Assembly: GCF_028993615.1 (NCBI RefSeq)
Contig: NZ_CP118632.1
Span: 3,720,001-3,784,000 of the forward strand
Direction of reading: 5' to 3'
Source of the DNA: Herbaspirillum sp. WKF16
GTDB lineage: Bacteria; Pseudomonadota; Gammaproteobacteria; Burkholderiales; Burkholderiaceae_D
Length of the DNA: 64,000 nucleotides
The stretch's first letter is position 1. Each line of letters opens with the position of its first letter. Below are positions 9,254 through 17,419 of the stretch, piece after piece. The notes beneath the pieces are model-generated. The model was not told the DNA's origin. It saw only the letters and a program-made list of their open reading frames with translations, and did not search any database. The translations under genes and the position numbers were made by a program.

Positions 9254-10138
9254 ATGAAATGGGAAGGCAACCGCGAAAGCGACAACGTGGAAGACCGCCG
9301 CGGCGAGGATGGCGGCGGAGGCGGCGGCCTGCCCTTCGGCGGCCGCTCGATCGGGCTGGGGACGGTGGCGGTGGCGCTGGTGGCGTCGTACTTCCTGGGC
9401 GTGAACCCGCTGACCATGTTGGAGCTGCTCTCCGGCGGCGGCCAGGCGCCGGTCCAGCAACAGCAGCATGCCCCGGCCCACAAGCCGCCGCCGCAAGACC
9501 AGATGGCGCGCTTCGTCTCGACCGTGCTGGCCGATACCGAAGACACCTGGGGTCCGATCTTCGCCGCCAACAACGCGCAATACGTGCGGCCCAAGCTGGT
9601 GCTGTTCTCCGGCAGCACGCCCACCGCCTGCGGCACCGGCCAGACCGCCACCGGCCCGTTCTACTGCCCGGGCGACCAGAAGGTCTACATCGACCTCTCC
9701 TTCTATGAGCTGATGAAGCAGCGCTTCAAGGTGTCGGGCAACTTCGCCCAGGCCTACGTGATCGCGCACGAGGTCGGCCACCACGTGCAGCACCTCCTGG
9801 GCATCTCCGACAAGGTCGACCGCGCGCGCCGCAACGCCGGCGAGAAGGAAGCCAACGCACTGTCGGTGCGCCTGGAACTGCAGGCCGACTGCTTCGCCGG
9901 CGTCTGGGCCTTCCACGCCGACCAGGCGCGCCACATCCTGGAACAGGGCGACATCGAGGACGCCCTGAACGCCGCCTCCGCCATCGGCGACGACGCCCTG
10001 CAGCGCCAGGCGCGCGGCACCGTGGTGCCGGACTCCTTCACCCACGGCACCTCGGCCCAGCGCGTGTCGTGGTTCAAGCGCGGCGTCACCGAGGGCCGGG
10101 TGAGCGCCTGCAACACCTTCGCCGCCAAGCAGCTCTGA
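9254..10138 (+). CDS. ypfJ: Neutral zinc metallopeptidase, YpfJ family
   Basis: A 294-residue protein with a Gly-rich cytosolic N-terminus, one membrane anchor near residues 34-55 and a large domain holding the zinc-binding motif HEVGHHVQ, followed by an LELQADCFAGVW segment with the third ligand Glu/Asp. This is the putative neutral zinc metallopeptidase family (PF04228). ATG 9254 is used because AAGGAAA lies 7 bases before it and because YpfJ proteins begin with a MKWEG-like sequence; the frame is open further upstream. The natural substrate is unknown. It probably leads a short operon with the next three genes. Confidence 0.9.
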   Translation: MKWEGNRESDNVEDRRGEDGGGGGGLPFGGRSIGLGTVAVALVASYFLGVNPLTMLELLSGGGQAPVQQQQHAPAHKPPPQDQMARFVSTVLADTEDTWGPIFAANNAQYVRPKLVLFSGSTPTACGTGQTATGPFYCPGDQKVYIDLSFYELMKQRFKVSGNFAQAYVIAHEVGHHVQHLLGISDKVDRARRNAGEKEANALSVRLELQADCFAGVWAFHADQARHILEQGDIEDALNAASAIGDDALQRQARGTVVPDSFTHGTSAQRVSWFKRGVTEGRVSACNTFAAKQL

Positions 10139-10150
10139 TCCGGGAAGAAC

Positions 10151-10435
10151 ATGACCCACGCATTCGAACAGCAACTCTCCTCCATGCGCCAGGCGCTGCG
10201 CGGCCTGCAGGACGGCCATACCGATGTCGCCGCCCTGTGCGCCGCCTGGCGCGAGCGGGGCGACCTCATGGCGGCGCTGCCGCCGCGCTACCTGCAGGTC
10301 GCCGAAGACCTCCTGGGCCGCCTGGAAGCTGGCAGCCTGTTCACCGAAGAAAGCTGTTCGTTCAGCCAGAAAGACCTGACCGACAGCCTCGACACCTGGC
10401 TCGACAAAGCCGGACAAACCCTGGCGCGGCCCTGA
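10151..10435 (+). CDS. Hypothetical 94-residue protein
   Basis: A small acidic helical protein that starts 12 bases after ypfJ and precedes the S4 protein by 24 bases, so it is probably co-transcribed with both. I do not recognise a family. It has no signal peptide and no membrane segment. Confidence 0.65.
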   Translation: MTHAFEQQLSSMRQALRGLQDGHTDVAALCAAWRERGDLMAALPPRYLQVAEDLLGRLEAGSLFTEESCSFSQKDLTDSLDTWLDKAGQTLARP

Positions 10436-10459
10436 ACCGCGCCCCTTGAAAGAAGCAAG

Positions 10460-10678
10460 ATGCAAAAGATCACATTCCCGCTGGACGGCCATCCCCACGT
10501 CGAACTGAACCAGCTCCTGAAACTGTGCGGCCTGTGCGACAGCGGCGGCGCCGGCAAGCAGCTGGTGGCCGAGGGCCTGGTCAAGGTCGACGGCAAGCCG
10601 GAGTCGCGCAAGACCTGCAAGATTGGCGCCGGCCAGAAGGTCGCGCTTGGCGACGTGCTGATCACGGTGACCGGCTGA
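10460..10678 (+). CDS. S4-like RNA-binding protein (YbcJ type)
   Basis: A 72-residue single-domain protein. The S4 fold is visible as LNQLLKLCGLCDSGGAGKQL followed by LVKVDGKPESRKTCKI, the usual turn where S4 proteins contact RNA. Standalone S4 proteins of this kind (YbcJ in E. coli) bind structured RNA; the target is unknown. Its stop TGA shares one base with the ATG of the next gene, which suggests translational coupling. Confidence 0.88.
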   Translation: MQKITFPLDGHPHVELNQLLKLCGLCDSGGAGKQLVAEGLVKVDGKPESRKTCKIGAGQKVALGDVLITVTG

Positions 10679-11295
10679 TGGGCGCGGATCTTCCGGCCGC
10701 CGGCATCCTCGACTTCTGGTTCGGTCCCGGCTGGGAAAGCGCGCCGGCGGCCGAGGTCGCCCAGCGCCAACAGGCGCTGTGGTGGCGCAAGGATCCGGCG
10801 GTCGACGCCGAATGCCGCGCCCGCTTCGAGGCGCTGGCGCAAGACGCCGCCGCCAACAGGCTGGCCGACTGGGCCGACGAGGCGCATGGGGCGCTGGCGC
10901 TGATCCTGCTGCTGGACCAGCTGCCGCGCAACATCCATCGCGGCGCGGCGCAATCCTTCGCCGCCGACCAGCAGGCGCGCCAGCACACCCACCTGGCGCT
11001 GGCCATGGGCCTGGACCAGCAGCTGCCGGCGATCGGCCGCGTGTTCATCTACATGCCCCTGGAGCACTCGGAAGACATCGAGGACCAGGAGTACTCGCTG
11101 CAACTGTTCCGCGCGCTGGCCAAGGAGGCCAAAGGCGCCGACAAGTCGTATTTCGACGGTTACGCCGACTATGCGAAGAAGCACCATGCCGTGATCGAGC
11201 GCTTCGGCCGCTTCCCGCACCGCAACCAGATCCTCGGCCGCGCCTCCAGCGCCGAGGAAGCCGCCTTCCTGCAACAGCCCGGCTCGTCGTTCTGA
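10678..11295 (+). CDS. DUF924 family protein
   Basis: A 205-residue protein matching DUF924, an all-helical TPR-like family. Characteristic segments are ILDFWFGPG at the N-terminus, LDQLPRNIHRG near residue 80, FIYMPLEHSEDIEDQE near residue 125 and RFGRFPHRNQILGR near the C-terminus. The function is unknown. The start codon overlaps the stop of the S4 gene and the transcript ends at the hairpins just downstream. Confidence 0.9.
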   Translation: MGADLPAAGILDFWFGPGWESAPAAEVAQRQQALWWRKDPAVDAECRARFEALAQDAAANRLADWADEAHGALALILLLDQLPRNIHRGAAQSFAADQQARQHTHLALAMGLDQQLPAIGRVFIYMPLEHSEDIEDQEYSLQLFRALAKEAKGADKSYFDGYADYAKKHHAVIERFGRFPHRNQILGRASSAEEAAFLQQPGSSF

Positions 11296-11300
11296 GCAAC

Positions 11301-11330
11301 GCCGGGGCCGTCGGCTTCGACGGCCCCGGC
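11301..11330. other. Perfect 13-bp hairpin
   Basis: GCCGGGGCCGTCG pairs with CGACGGCCCCGGC around a GCTT loop, 6 bases after the DUF924 stop. It lacks a U tail, so it may protect the mRNA 3' end or assist the terminator 27 bases further on. Confidence 0.6.
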
Positions 11331-11357
11331 GAACATCTTCGATACCGCGACGAAATA

Positions 11358-11384
11358 AGCGCCCCGCACGCCGGGGCGCTTTTT
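11358..11384 (+). terminator. Rho-independent terminator
   Basis: A 9-bp stem (AGCGCCCCG with CGGGGCGCT, 5-base loop) is followed by TTTT. It ends the ypfJ-DUF924 transcript. Confidence 0.8.
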
Positions 11385-11436
11385 CTTTGGCCCACACTCG
11401 CCGCTTCCCGAACTTGCGCCGACGGCGCCACGTGCC

Positions 11437-11952
11437 ATGCGCAGCGCCTCCTCCGGATTCACCATGACAGAAGTGCTGGTCGCCCTGCTGCTGGTAGGCG
11501 CCGGCGCGCTGGCGATGGCCATGCTGCAGTTGCAGACCCTGCGCGGCAGCCGCGACGGCGCGCTGCAGGCCAGCGCCGCAGCCATGGCGCAGGAGCTGGC
11601 CGAGCTGCGGACGGCCTATCGCGCGGCCGCGCCCGATGCCGCCGACGCGGGCGACCCTTACCTGTTCGCGCTCAGTCCCTTCTCCCGCTCCGACGCGCGC
11701 GCCGGGCACTGCGCATCCGGATGCGACGCGGCCGGCTTTGCCGCCGCCGCCCTCGCCGAATGGCGCGCCAGGCTGCAGCGCGAACTGCCCGGCGCGCAGG
11801 CGGTGGTCTGCCGCGACGGCAGCGCAGATCCCCGATCCGCCTGGCGCTGCGACGATGCAGCGGACGGGCCGGTGGTGATCAAGCTGAGCTGGCGCGGCAG
11901 CGCGCCGGGCGCCTCGGCCACGCCGCTGATGGCGCTGGCGATCGGCCGCTGA
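11437..11952 (+). CDS. pilV: Type IV minor pilin PilV
   Basis: A 171-residue prepilin-like protein and the first of five overlapping or closely spaced minor pilin genes. A short basic leader ends in Gly, followed by FTMTEVLVALLLVG: the type III prepilin site with Glu5 after cleavage. Short N-terminal leaders plus TEVLVALL are typical of PilV. Minor pilins prime assembly of the type IV pilus at the inner membrane. The ribosome site before ATG 11437 is weak. Its stop overlaps the next start. Confidence 0.82.
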   Translation: MRSASSGFTMTEVLVALLLVGAGALAMAMLQLQTLRGSRDGALQASAAAMAQELAELRTAYRAAAPDAADAGDPYLFALSPFSRSDARAGHCASGCDAAGFAAAALAEWRARLQRELPGAQAVVCRDGSADPRSAWRCDDAADGPVVIKLSWRGSAPGASATPLMALAIGR

Positions 11953-12836
11953 TGCGCCGGCGGCCGCCCTCCCCCGGCGCCGCGCAGGCCGGCCTCTCGC
12001 TGGTCGAGCTGATGGTGTCGCTGGCGCTGGGCCTCCTGGTGGTGCTGGCCGCCAGCGCCCTGCTGCTGCAAGCCCGCGCCGCCTACCTCGACATCGACGA
12101 CGCCGCGCGCGTACGCGAAACCGGCCGCCTGGCGCTGGCCCACCTGGCCGACGCGCTGCGCCAGGCCGGACACTTGCCGCGCGAGGCCGCGCCGACGGCA
12201 GACTGGCCGTCCGGGGCCGTCCTGCTCGGCGACGACGACAGCAGCGATCCCGGCGCGCTCGACGCCGCCGCCGGCAGCCTGCGCGCCTCCGCCGCCCGGG
12301 GACTTCACGGCAGCGACATCCTGATGGTCGGCTACTTTGGCGCGCCATCGTCGTCCGGCGCGGCCATCGCCAACTGCAGCGGCGGCGCCGTGGACGACGC
12401 GCCGCTGCAATCGGATACGCGCAGCTGGAGCATTTACTACATCGCGCCCGGCATCGGCGACGAACCCGAGCTGCGCTGCCGCTATCGCGGCAAGAGCGGC
12501 GCCTGGGCCACGGGCGCCATCGCGCGCGGCGTCGAGGCCATGCAGCTGCGCTACGGCCTCGACAGCGACCTCGACGGCCACGCCGACCGCTGGCTGGACG
12601 CCTCGGCCATCGGCGCGGCCGACTGGCCACGCGTGCGGCTGGCGCGCATCGCCCTGCTGGTGCGCGGCGAGCAGCGGCGTCCCGCACCGGCCGGGATTGC
12701 GCCGCGCAGCTACCGGCTGTTCGACGAGCCCGCCGGCGACCGGGCTTGGACCTACACCGAGCAAGGCGGCGAACAGCGCCTGCGCGCGGTGTTTCGCACC
12801 ACCGTCTTCCTGCGCAATGCCGGCGGTCCGCCATGA
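11952..12836 (+). CDS. pilW: Type IV minor pilin PilW
   Basis: A 294-residue protein with a prepilin leader ending AG, then LSLVELMVSLALGLLVV, the usual PilW N-terminus with Glu5. The long variable domain contains a pair of Cys around GIGDEPELRC, and PilW is normally the largest non-PilY1 minor pilin, as here. The ATG overlaps the pilV stop and the TGA overlaps the pilX ATG, so translation is probably coupled. Confidence 0.85.
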   Translation: MRRRPPSPGAAQAGLSLVELMVSLALGLLVVLAASALLLQARAAYLDIDDAARVRETGRLALAHLADALRQAGHLPREAAPTADWPSGAVLLGDDDSSDPGALDAAAGSLRASAARGLHGSDILMVGYFGAPSSSGAAIANCSGGAVDDAPLQSDTRSWSIYYIAPGIGDEPELRCRYRGKSGAWATGAIARGVEAMQLRYGLDSDLDGHADRWLDASAIGAADWPRVRLARIALLVRGEQRRPAPAGIAPRSYRLFDEPAGDRAWTYTEQGGEQRLRAVFRTTVFLRNAGGPP

Positions 12837-13420
12837 CGCGGCAGCGCGGCGCATCGCTGCTGATCGCCCTGGTCATGCTGTCGGTGATCCTGTTGCTGGG
12901 CGCGGCCGGCGCCGCGCTGCTGGTGCTCGACGAGCGCGCCGCGCGGCACCTTCGCGCGCATGGCCAGGCAAGGCTGAACGCCGAGGCTGCGCTGGAGGAG
13001 GCCTGCGCCGAGATCGCGCTGGGCATGCGCGTGACGGCGAGCGCCTTCCCGTCGGCGCAATGCCGCGCCGATGCGGAGGGCCGCGGCCTGTGCCGGGCCG
13101 GGCGGAGCAAGGCCGATGGGCTGCTGCAGATGTTGTCGGGAGCCGCGGCAGGCGCCGCCGTCTATGGCGAGTTCAGCGGCCGCCGCATCGCCCCGGAGGG
13201 CGTCGCCGCGCCGCGCTACCTGATCGAACGCATCGAACCCACTTCGCCGGCCGGCGACGGCGGGCAGGACGACGACGCGCTCTACCGCATCAGCGCCGCC
13301 GGTTTCGGCCGCGGCGGCGCCACGGCCGGCCTGCAGCAGGTGGTGCGCCGGCAGGCCGACGCCTCCGGCCAGGCGCGCTGCCTGCGCCTGGCCTGGCGCA
13401 CCTTGCCCCTTGAACCGTGA
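12833..13420 (+). CDS. pilX: Type IV pilus assembly protein PilX
   Basis: A 195-residue protein opening RQRGASLLIALVMLSVILLLG, the PilX-type N-terminus that lacks the strict Glu5 pilin motif, followed by a region rich in small residues. It overlaps pilW by 4 bases (ATGA). In other betaproteobacteria pilX is followed by pilY1; here the next gene is a small pilin. Confidence 0.8.
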   Translation: MTRQRGASLLIALVMLSVILLLGAAGAALLVLDERAARHLRAHGQARLNAEAALEEACAEIALGMRVTASAFPSAQCRADAEGRGLCRAGRSKADGLLQMLSGAAAGAAVYGEFSGRRIAPEGVAAPRYLIERIEPTSPAGDGGQDDDALYRISAAGFGRGGATAGLQQVVRRQADASGQARCLRLAWRTLPLEP

Positions 13421-13448
13421 CCCTTGCCCCTGACCGAAAGGATTCCCG

Positions 13449-13883
13449 ATGACGCCACCTCGATTGCCGCGACGCCCGCGCGGTTTCACCCTGCTCGAAC
13501 TCACGGTCACGCTGGCCGTCGCCGGGGTACTGGCCACGCTCGCCTGGGGCGGCTACGGCCATTGCCTGCTCAAGGCCAGGCGCGCCGAGGGCCGCGCGGC
13601 GCTGCTGCAGGCGCTGTTGCAGGAGGAGCGCCAGTTCTCGGCCGACCACATCTATCGCGCCTTCCTGCCGGACAAGCGCGAGTTGCAATTCACCTGGTTC
13701 TCCGGCGACAGCCCGCAGCACAGCGCCTATCAACTCGGCGCACAGGCCTGTCCCGGCGAAGGCCTGGACAGCTGCGTGCGCGTCACCGCCACGCCGGCCG
13801 GCATCCACCGCGACGAGCACTGCGGCGCGCTCTTCGCCGACACCATGGGCCGGCGCGGACCGTCTGCCGACGGTTGCTGGTAA
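13449..13883 (+). CDS. pilE: Type IV minor pilin, PilE-like
   Basis: A 144-residue prepilin with leader MTPPRLPRRPRG cut before FTLLELTVTLAVAGVLA, with Glu5 present. A good AAAGGA site precedes ATG 13449. The mature domain has a Cys pair (QACPGEGLDSC) and ends in ADGCW, like the C-terminal disulfide region of small PilE-type minor pilins. It follows pilX by 28 bases. Confidence 0.8.
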   Translation: MTPPRLPRRPRGFTLLELTVTLAVAGVLATLAWGGYGHCLLKARRAEGRAALLQALLQEERQFSADHIYRAFLPDKRELQFTWFSGDSPQHSAYQLGAQACPGEGLDSCVRVTATPAGIHRDEHCGALFADTMGRRGPSADGCW

Positions 13884-13887
13884 GGCG

Positions 13888-14364
13888 ATGCGCAGCCGCG
13901 GCTTCGGCCTCATCGAACTGATGGCGGCGCTGCTGATCGCCGCCATCCTGCTGGCCGCCGGGGTGCCGGCGCTGCAGTCCTTCGCCGCCGAGCAACAGCT
14001 GGCCGGCGCCGCCAATGCCTTCTTCCACGGCGCCAGCCTGACGCGGGCGGAAGCGCTGCGCCAGGGCAGCGTGGCGCGCATGACGCCGGCCGACGGCCGC
14101 GACTGGGCCAGCGGCTGGAGCATCGAAGCCGGCGGCCGGCCGGTGATGACGCAGCCCCCGCTGCCGCGCGGCGTCGCGGTGAGCCATGGCGGCGGCGGCG
14201 ATGCAATCGCCTACAAACCCGGCGGCCAGCCGCTGGCCAGGGCCACGTGGCATTTCAACGGCGGCGGCAAGGCGCGCCTGGTGGCGATCAATTTCCTCGG
14301 CCGCATCAGGGTCTGCAATCCGCAGGCCGACAGCCGCTGCGGCGCCGAGCAGGAAGCCGACTGA
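13888..14364 (+). CDS. fimT: Type IV minor pilin, FimT/GspH family
   Basis: A 158-residue prepilin with a very short leader (MRSRG) before FGLIELMAALLIAAILLA. The rest follows the GspH/FimT pattern: an AANAFFHGASLTRAEALRQG helix and a C-terminal strand region with two Cys. It starts 4 bases after the previous gene and closes the minor pilin operon. FimT proteins have been linked to DNA binding and uptake in other bacteria; that is not shown here. Confidence 0.82.
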   Translation: MRSRGFGLIELMAALLIAAILLAAGVPALQSFAAEQQLAGAANAFFHGASLTRAEALRQGSVARMTPADGRDWASGWSIEAGGRPVMTQPPLPRGVAVSHGGGGDAIAYKPGGQPLARATWHFNGGGKARLVAINFLGRIRVCNPQADSRCGAEQEAD

Positions 14365-14468
14365 GGCGGCGCCGGCGGGCCCGCAAAGGCGTGTATATTG
14401 ACGGGCATCATTTCGCCCCCATCTTCAGCGGCGGCGAGTTCATCCCCTATGGCATATCCGGCACATCC

Positions 14469-15590
14469 ATGACGCTTCCAGACGACCCGATCTACCAATT
14501 CGACATCGAAAACGACCAGCAGGCCATGGCGCTGGCGCTGATCCAGGCCGGCTTCGGCATGCTCAACACCACGCCCAATCCGCGCGTGGGCTGCGTGATC
14601 GTCAAGGATGGCCGCGTCATCGGCGCCGGCTTCACCCAGCCGCCCGGCGGCAACCACGCCGAGATCCAGGCGCTGGCCGACGCCGCCGCGCGCGGCGCGG
14701 ACGTGCGCGGCGCCACCGTCTACGTCACGCTGGAACCCTGCAGCCATTTCGGCCGCACCCCGCCCTGCGCCGATGCGCTCATCCGCGCCGGCGTGGCGCG
14801 CGTGGTGTCGGCCATCGCCGATCCCAACCCGCTGGTGGCCGGCCAGGGCCTGGCCCGGCTGCAGGCGGCCGGGATCGCCACGACCTGCGGCCTGCTGGAA
14901 GAAGAAGCGGTGGAGATCAACATCGGCTTCCTGCACCGCATGCGCACCGGCAAGCCCTGGGTGCGCATGAAGAGCGCCGCCAGCCTGGACGGCAAGACGG
15001 CCTTGAACAACGGCGCCAGCCAATGGATCACCAGCCAGGCCGCGCGCGACGACGGCCACATCTGGCGCGCCCGCGCCTGCGCCATCATGGCCGGCATCGG
15101 CACCATCGCCAAGGACGACGCCCAGCTCACCGTGCGCGCCATCGACACGCCGCGCCAGCCGCGCCGCATCGTGGTCGACAGCAAGCTGGTGGTGGCGCCC
15201 GAGGCGCGCGTGATCCAGGGCGGCGGCACCTGGGTGTTTACCGCCTGCGAGGACAAGGAGAAGACCGCCGCGCTGCAGGCGCAAGGCGCCGAGGTCATCG
15301 TGCTGGCCAACGCCGCGGGCAAGGTCGATTTACCGGCGCTGGTGGCCGAACTGGGCCGCCGCCAGATCAACGAACTGCACGTGGAAGCCGGCTCGCGCCT
15401 CAACGGCTCGCTGGTTCGCGAAGGCTGCGTCGATGAGCTCATGCTCTACCTGGCGCCCAGCCTGCTGGGCGAGGGCCGCGGCATGTTCGACCTGCCGCCG
15501 CTGGAGGCGCTGTCGGGCAAGACCGAACTGCGCTTCCACGAGGTCAAGCAGATCGGCCCGGATTTGCGTATCCTTGCACGCTTCAATTGA
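14469..15590 (+). CDS. ribD: Riboflavin biosynthesis deaminase/reductase RibD
   Basis: A 373-residue two-domain enzyme. The N-terminal deaminase keeps the zinc site (NHAEIQAL with the catalytic Glu, then EPCSHFGRTPPC), and the C-terminal reductase contains MKSAASLDGKTA and ELHVEAGSRLNGS. It makes 5-amino-6-ribitylamino-uracil phosphate on the riboflavin pathway. ATG 14469 is chosen because the protein then begins just before the deaminase core; the ribosome site is weak. The riboflavin synthase gene follows. I saw no FMN riboswitch in the short gap before it. Confidence 0.93.
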   Translation: MTLPDDPIYQFDIENDQQAMALALIQAGFGMLNTTPNPRVGCVIVKDGRVIGAGFTQPPGGNHAEIQALADAAARGADVRGATVYVTLEPCSHFGRTPPCADALIRAGVARVVSAIADPNPLVAGQGLARLQAAGIATTCGLLEEEAVEINIGFLHRMRTGKPWVRMKSAASLDGKTALNNGASQWITSQAARDDGHIWRARACAIMAGIGTIAKDDAQLTVRAIDTPRQPRRIVVDSKLVVAPEARVIQGGGTWVFTACEDKEKTAALQAQGAEVIVLANAAGKVDLPALVAELGRRQINELHVEAGSRLNGSLVREGCVDELMLYLAPSLLGEGRGMFDLPPLEALSGKTELRFHEVKQIGPDLRILARFN

Positions 15591-15618
15591 CAGGCTTTTT
15601 CAGCTTCAGGACCCGATT

Positions 15619-16236
15619 ATGTTCACAGGTATCGTCGCCGCCGTCGGCAAGATCACAACCGTACAAGCACTGGCCGCCGGCCCCGACGCCGGGGTGCGCC
15701 TCACCATCGACGCCGGCGCGCTGCCCATGGCCGACGTCGGCCTGGGCGACTCGATCGCCCTGAACGGCGCCTGCATGACCGTTGTGGAGAAGACCGCCGA
15801 CGGCTTCACCGTCGATGTCTCGCGCGAAAGCCTGCGGCTCACCGCCGGCCTGGACGCGCCCGGCGAAGTGAACCTGGAAAAGGCCCTGACCCTGGCCGAA
15901 CGCCTGGGCGGCCACCTGGTCTCCGGGCACGTCGACGGCCTGGGCCGCGTGCACTCGTTCGAGCCTGTGGGCGAATCGCGCGAACTGATCGTCGACGCGC
16001 CCAAGGCGCTGGGCAAGTACCTGGCCTACAAGGGCTCGATCGTGGTCAACGGCGTGTCGCTGACGGTCAATCGGGTCGAGGACCTGGCCGACGCCTGCCG
16101 CTTCTCGATCAACCTGATCCCGCATACCGTCGAGGTGACCACCCTCAAGCACCTTCAGGCGGGCAGCAAGGTGAACCTGGAAATCGACCTCATTGCGCGG
16201 TATGTGGAGCGCATGCTGAGCAGCGCGTCCAGCTGA
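15619..16236 (+). CDS. ribE: Riboflavin synthase, alpha chain
   Basis: A 205-residue riboflavin synthase of the trimeric alpha type. The start MFTGIVAAVG and the two repeated lumazine-binding barrels are visible, the first with SIALNGACMTV and the second with GSIVVNGVSLTVN, along with the HLVSGHVDGLG segment between them. It dismutates two lumazines to riboflavin. It lies 28 bases after ribD and is probably co-transcribed. Confidence 0.95.
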   Translation: MFTGIVAAVGKITTVQALAAGPDAGVRLTIDAGALPMADVGLGDSIALNGACMTVVEKTADGFTVDVSRESLRLTAGLDAPGEVNLEKALTLAERLGGHLVSGHVDGLGRVHSFEPVGESRELIVDAPKALGKYLAYKGSIVVNGVSLTVNRVEDLADACRFSINLIPHTVEVTTLKHLQAGSKVNLEIDLIARYVERMLSSASS

Positions 16237-16670
16237 ACCCGGGGTTTTCCCGCCACCCGAGCGGCCGCCCGGCCGCCCGGAGCCGCCGTCTCCGCCATCT
16301 TGCCGCCCGGCATCAGTGGGCGCATTGCCACGCCGGACGCAAATTCAGCTAGGTGAATTGGCCGATCATAGGTATAGTTATCCGCCTTACCGGCTGAGTA
16401 AGTTGAAAGTTTGGTTCTCTCTCACTGTATTGTCGCTGCGGCAATACCTGTCTGACCCCAGTCCATCCCCTTTCATTCGGTCGTCCGCTCTCGGCCGTCC
16501 CTACTTGCTCCGCGCAAGCATTGTGAATTAACCGTCCCGCCATGGCGCGCTTGTGTCCGGATCGCCAGAGATCCGACCATCACCGCTGCCGCCCCGCATG
16601 CGCAAGGCATCGGTGGCATGCCCGGCCCGTGGCGAGGCTTTTTAACCTGTTGCTTTTTAAAGGAGCTCGA
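16237..16670 (+). other. Long non-coding stretch before infA2
   Basis: A 434-base gap with no gene I can support. It holds a GTATTG/CAATAC hairpin (16427-16447), an AATTCA/TGAATT inverted repeat (16342-16359), a TATAGT -10-like hexamer at 16373, and an AT-rich end leading to the AAAGGAG ribosome site of infA2. The length suggests a structured leader for infA2, but this is inference. Confidence 0.45.
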
Positions 16671-16937
16671 ATGGCTAAGGAAGAACTGATTGAAATGCAA
16701 GGCCAGGTAACGGAAGTCCTGCCCGACTCCCGCTTCCGCGTCGACCTGGAAAACGGCCACTCCCTGATCGCCTATACCGCAGGGCGCATGAAGAAGAACT
16801 TCATCAAGATCCTGGCCGGCGACAAAGTGACCCTGGAACTCTCCCCGTACGACCTCAACAAGGGTCGCATCATCTACCGCCACATCGAAAACCGCGGCGG
16901 CACCGGCGCTCCCCGCACCCAGTTCCGTCGGCGCTAA
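16671..16937 (+). CDS. infA: Translation initiation factor IF-1, second-copy (InfA2) type
   Basis: An 88-residue IF-1 with the S1/OB fold: [20 protein letters not shown] at the start, an [10 protein letters not shown] strand, and [21 protein letters not shown] near residue 60. The basic tail ending in FRRR makes it longer than the canonical 72-residue IF-1 and matches the second copy found in Burkholderiales away from the ribosomal operon. A strong AAAGGAG site precedes ATG 16671. It faces cspA across a structured non-coding region. Confidence 0.93.
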   Translation: MAKEELIEMQGQVTEVLPDSRFRVDLENGHSLIAYTAGRMKKNFIKILAGDKVTLELSPYDLNKGRIIYRHIENRGGTGAPRTQFRRR

Positions 16938-17013
16938 GCCTTCGGCCGGCCGCATCCCGGCAATGCCGGGAGCCGCCGACGGCATGTCCGCCCGGGCACA
17001 GCCCCCAGAACGC

Positions 17014-17037
17014 AAAAAGCCCACCAAAAGGTGGGCT
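17014..17037 (-). terminator. Rho-independent terminator reading on the minus strand
   Basis: AGCCCACC pairs with GGTGGGCT around an AAAA loop (8 bp). On the minus strand it is followed by five U, on the plus strand only by GTTCATT, so it fits a transcript coming leftward from the hairpin array or cspA better than one from infA2. Confidence 0.75.
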
Positions 17038-17067
17038 GTTCATTGATTAATTCTGAATTCTCCGCAA

Positions 17068-17087
17068 CCCATGCTATCTGCATGGTG
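17068..17087. repeat. Array hairpin 1
   Basis: CCCATGC, loop TATCT, GCATGG, bulged T, G. Seven pairs in total. Confidence 0.7.
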
Positions 17088-17103
17088 CCGCAGCGTTGAA
17101 CGA

Positions 17104-17123
17104 CCCGTCCTATCCGGGCGGTG
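17104..17123. repeat. Array hairpin 2
   Basis: CCCGTCC, loop TATCC, GGGCGG, bulged T, G. Seven pairs including one T-G pair. Confidence 0.65.
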
Positions 17124-17224
17124 CCATTCCAATACAGTCGCTCGCCGATTCCGGCTGCCCTTGCGGGCCGCATGCCGGATAACGAAGCTTAATAAACTAT
17201 TTGCTTGGCCGGCTTCCCGCAGCG

Positions 17225-17253
17225 CATGCCCGCGCTATCTGCGCGTTGGCATG
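17225..17253. repeat. Array hairpin 3
   Basis: CATGCCCGCGC, loop TATCT, GCGCG, bulged TT, GGCATG. Eleven pairs, the strongest of the four. Confidence 0.7.
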
Positions 17254-17296
17254 TGACGGTGAAGCGGGCCGGCGTCGCCATCGCGCCGACTCGATT

Positions 17297-17326
17297 GCCA
17301 GCCCCTGCTATCTGCAAGGTGCCGGC
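17297..17326. repeat. Array hairpin 4
   Basis: GCCAGCCCCTGC, loop TATCT, GCAAGG, bulged T, GCCGGC. Ten pairs with two mismatches. Confidence 0.6.
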
Positions 17327-17419
17327 CACAGATATCCGTAAATCGGAGCGGTGGAAACGCCGGGCCTGGCTGCCTGCCGCGTATGGACGGCGGGCAAGCT
17401 CAGGCTTGAAAGATGATGC

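Larger units (their letters stand above)
17068..17326 (-). ncRNA. Candidate structured RNA: array of four related hairpins
   Basis: Four hairpins share a 5-base loop (TATCT in three, TATCC in one on the plus strand; AGATA/GGATA on the minus), a stem of 5-6 bp closing on it, and an unpaired base or two at nearly the same place on one side, beyond which pairing resumes. The stem sequences differ while pairing is kept, which argues for selection on an RNA structure. The minus strand is preferred because a U-tailed terminator lies beyond the array in that direction; cspA read-through or a separate promoter could supply the transcript. The read-out strand and function are unknown. Confidence 0.6.
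16938..17419. other. Structured non-coding region between infA2 and cspA
   Basis: A 482-base stretch without a supportable protein gene. It contains a GC-rich CCCGGC/GCCGGG hairpin near 16956-16970 just after infA2, a terminator at 17014-17037, and four look-alike hairpins at 17068-17326 described separately. Short inverted repeats also follow the cspA stop (CAAGC/GCTTG, 17398-17411). Confidence 0.7.

Noticed and set aside
14365..14468. A possible FMN riboswitch before ribD
   Set aside because: The gap is about 100 bases and shows none of the conserved RFN-element helices.
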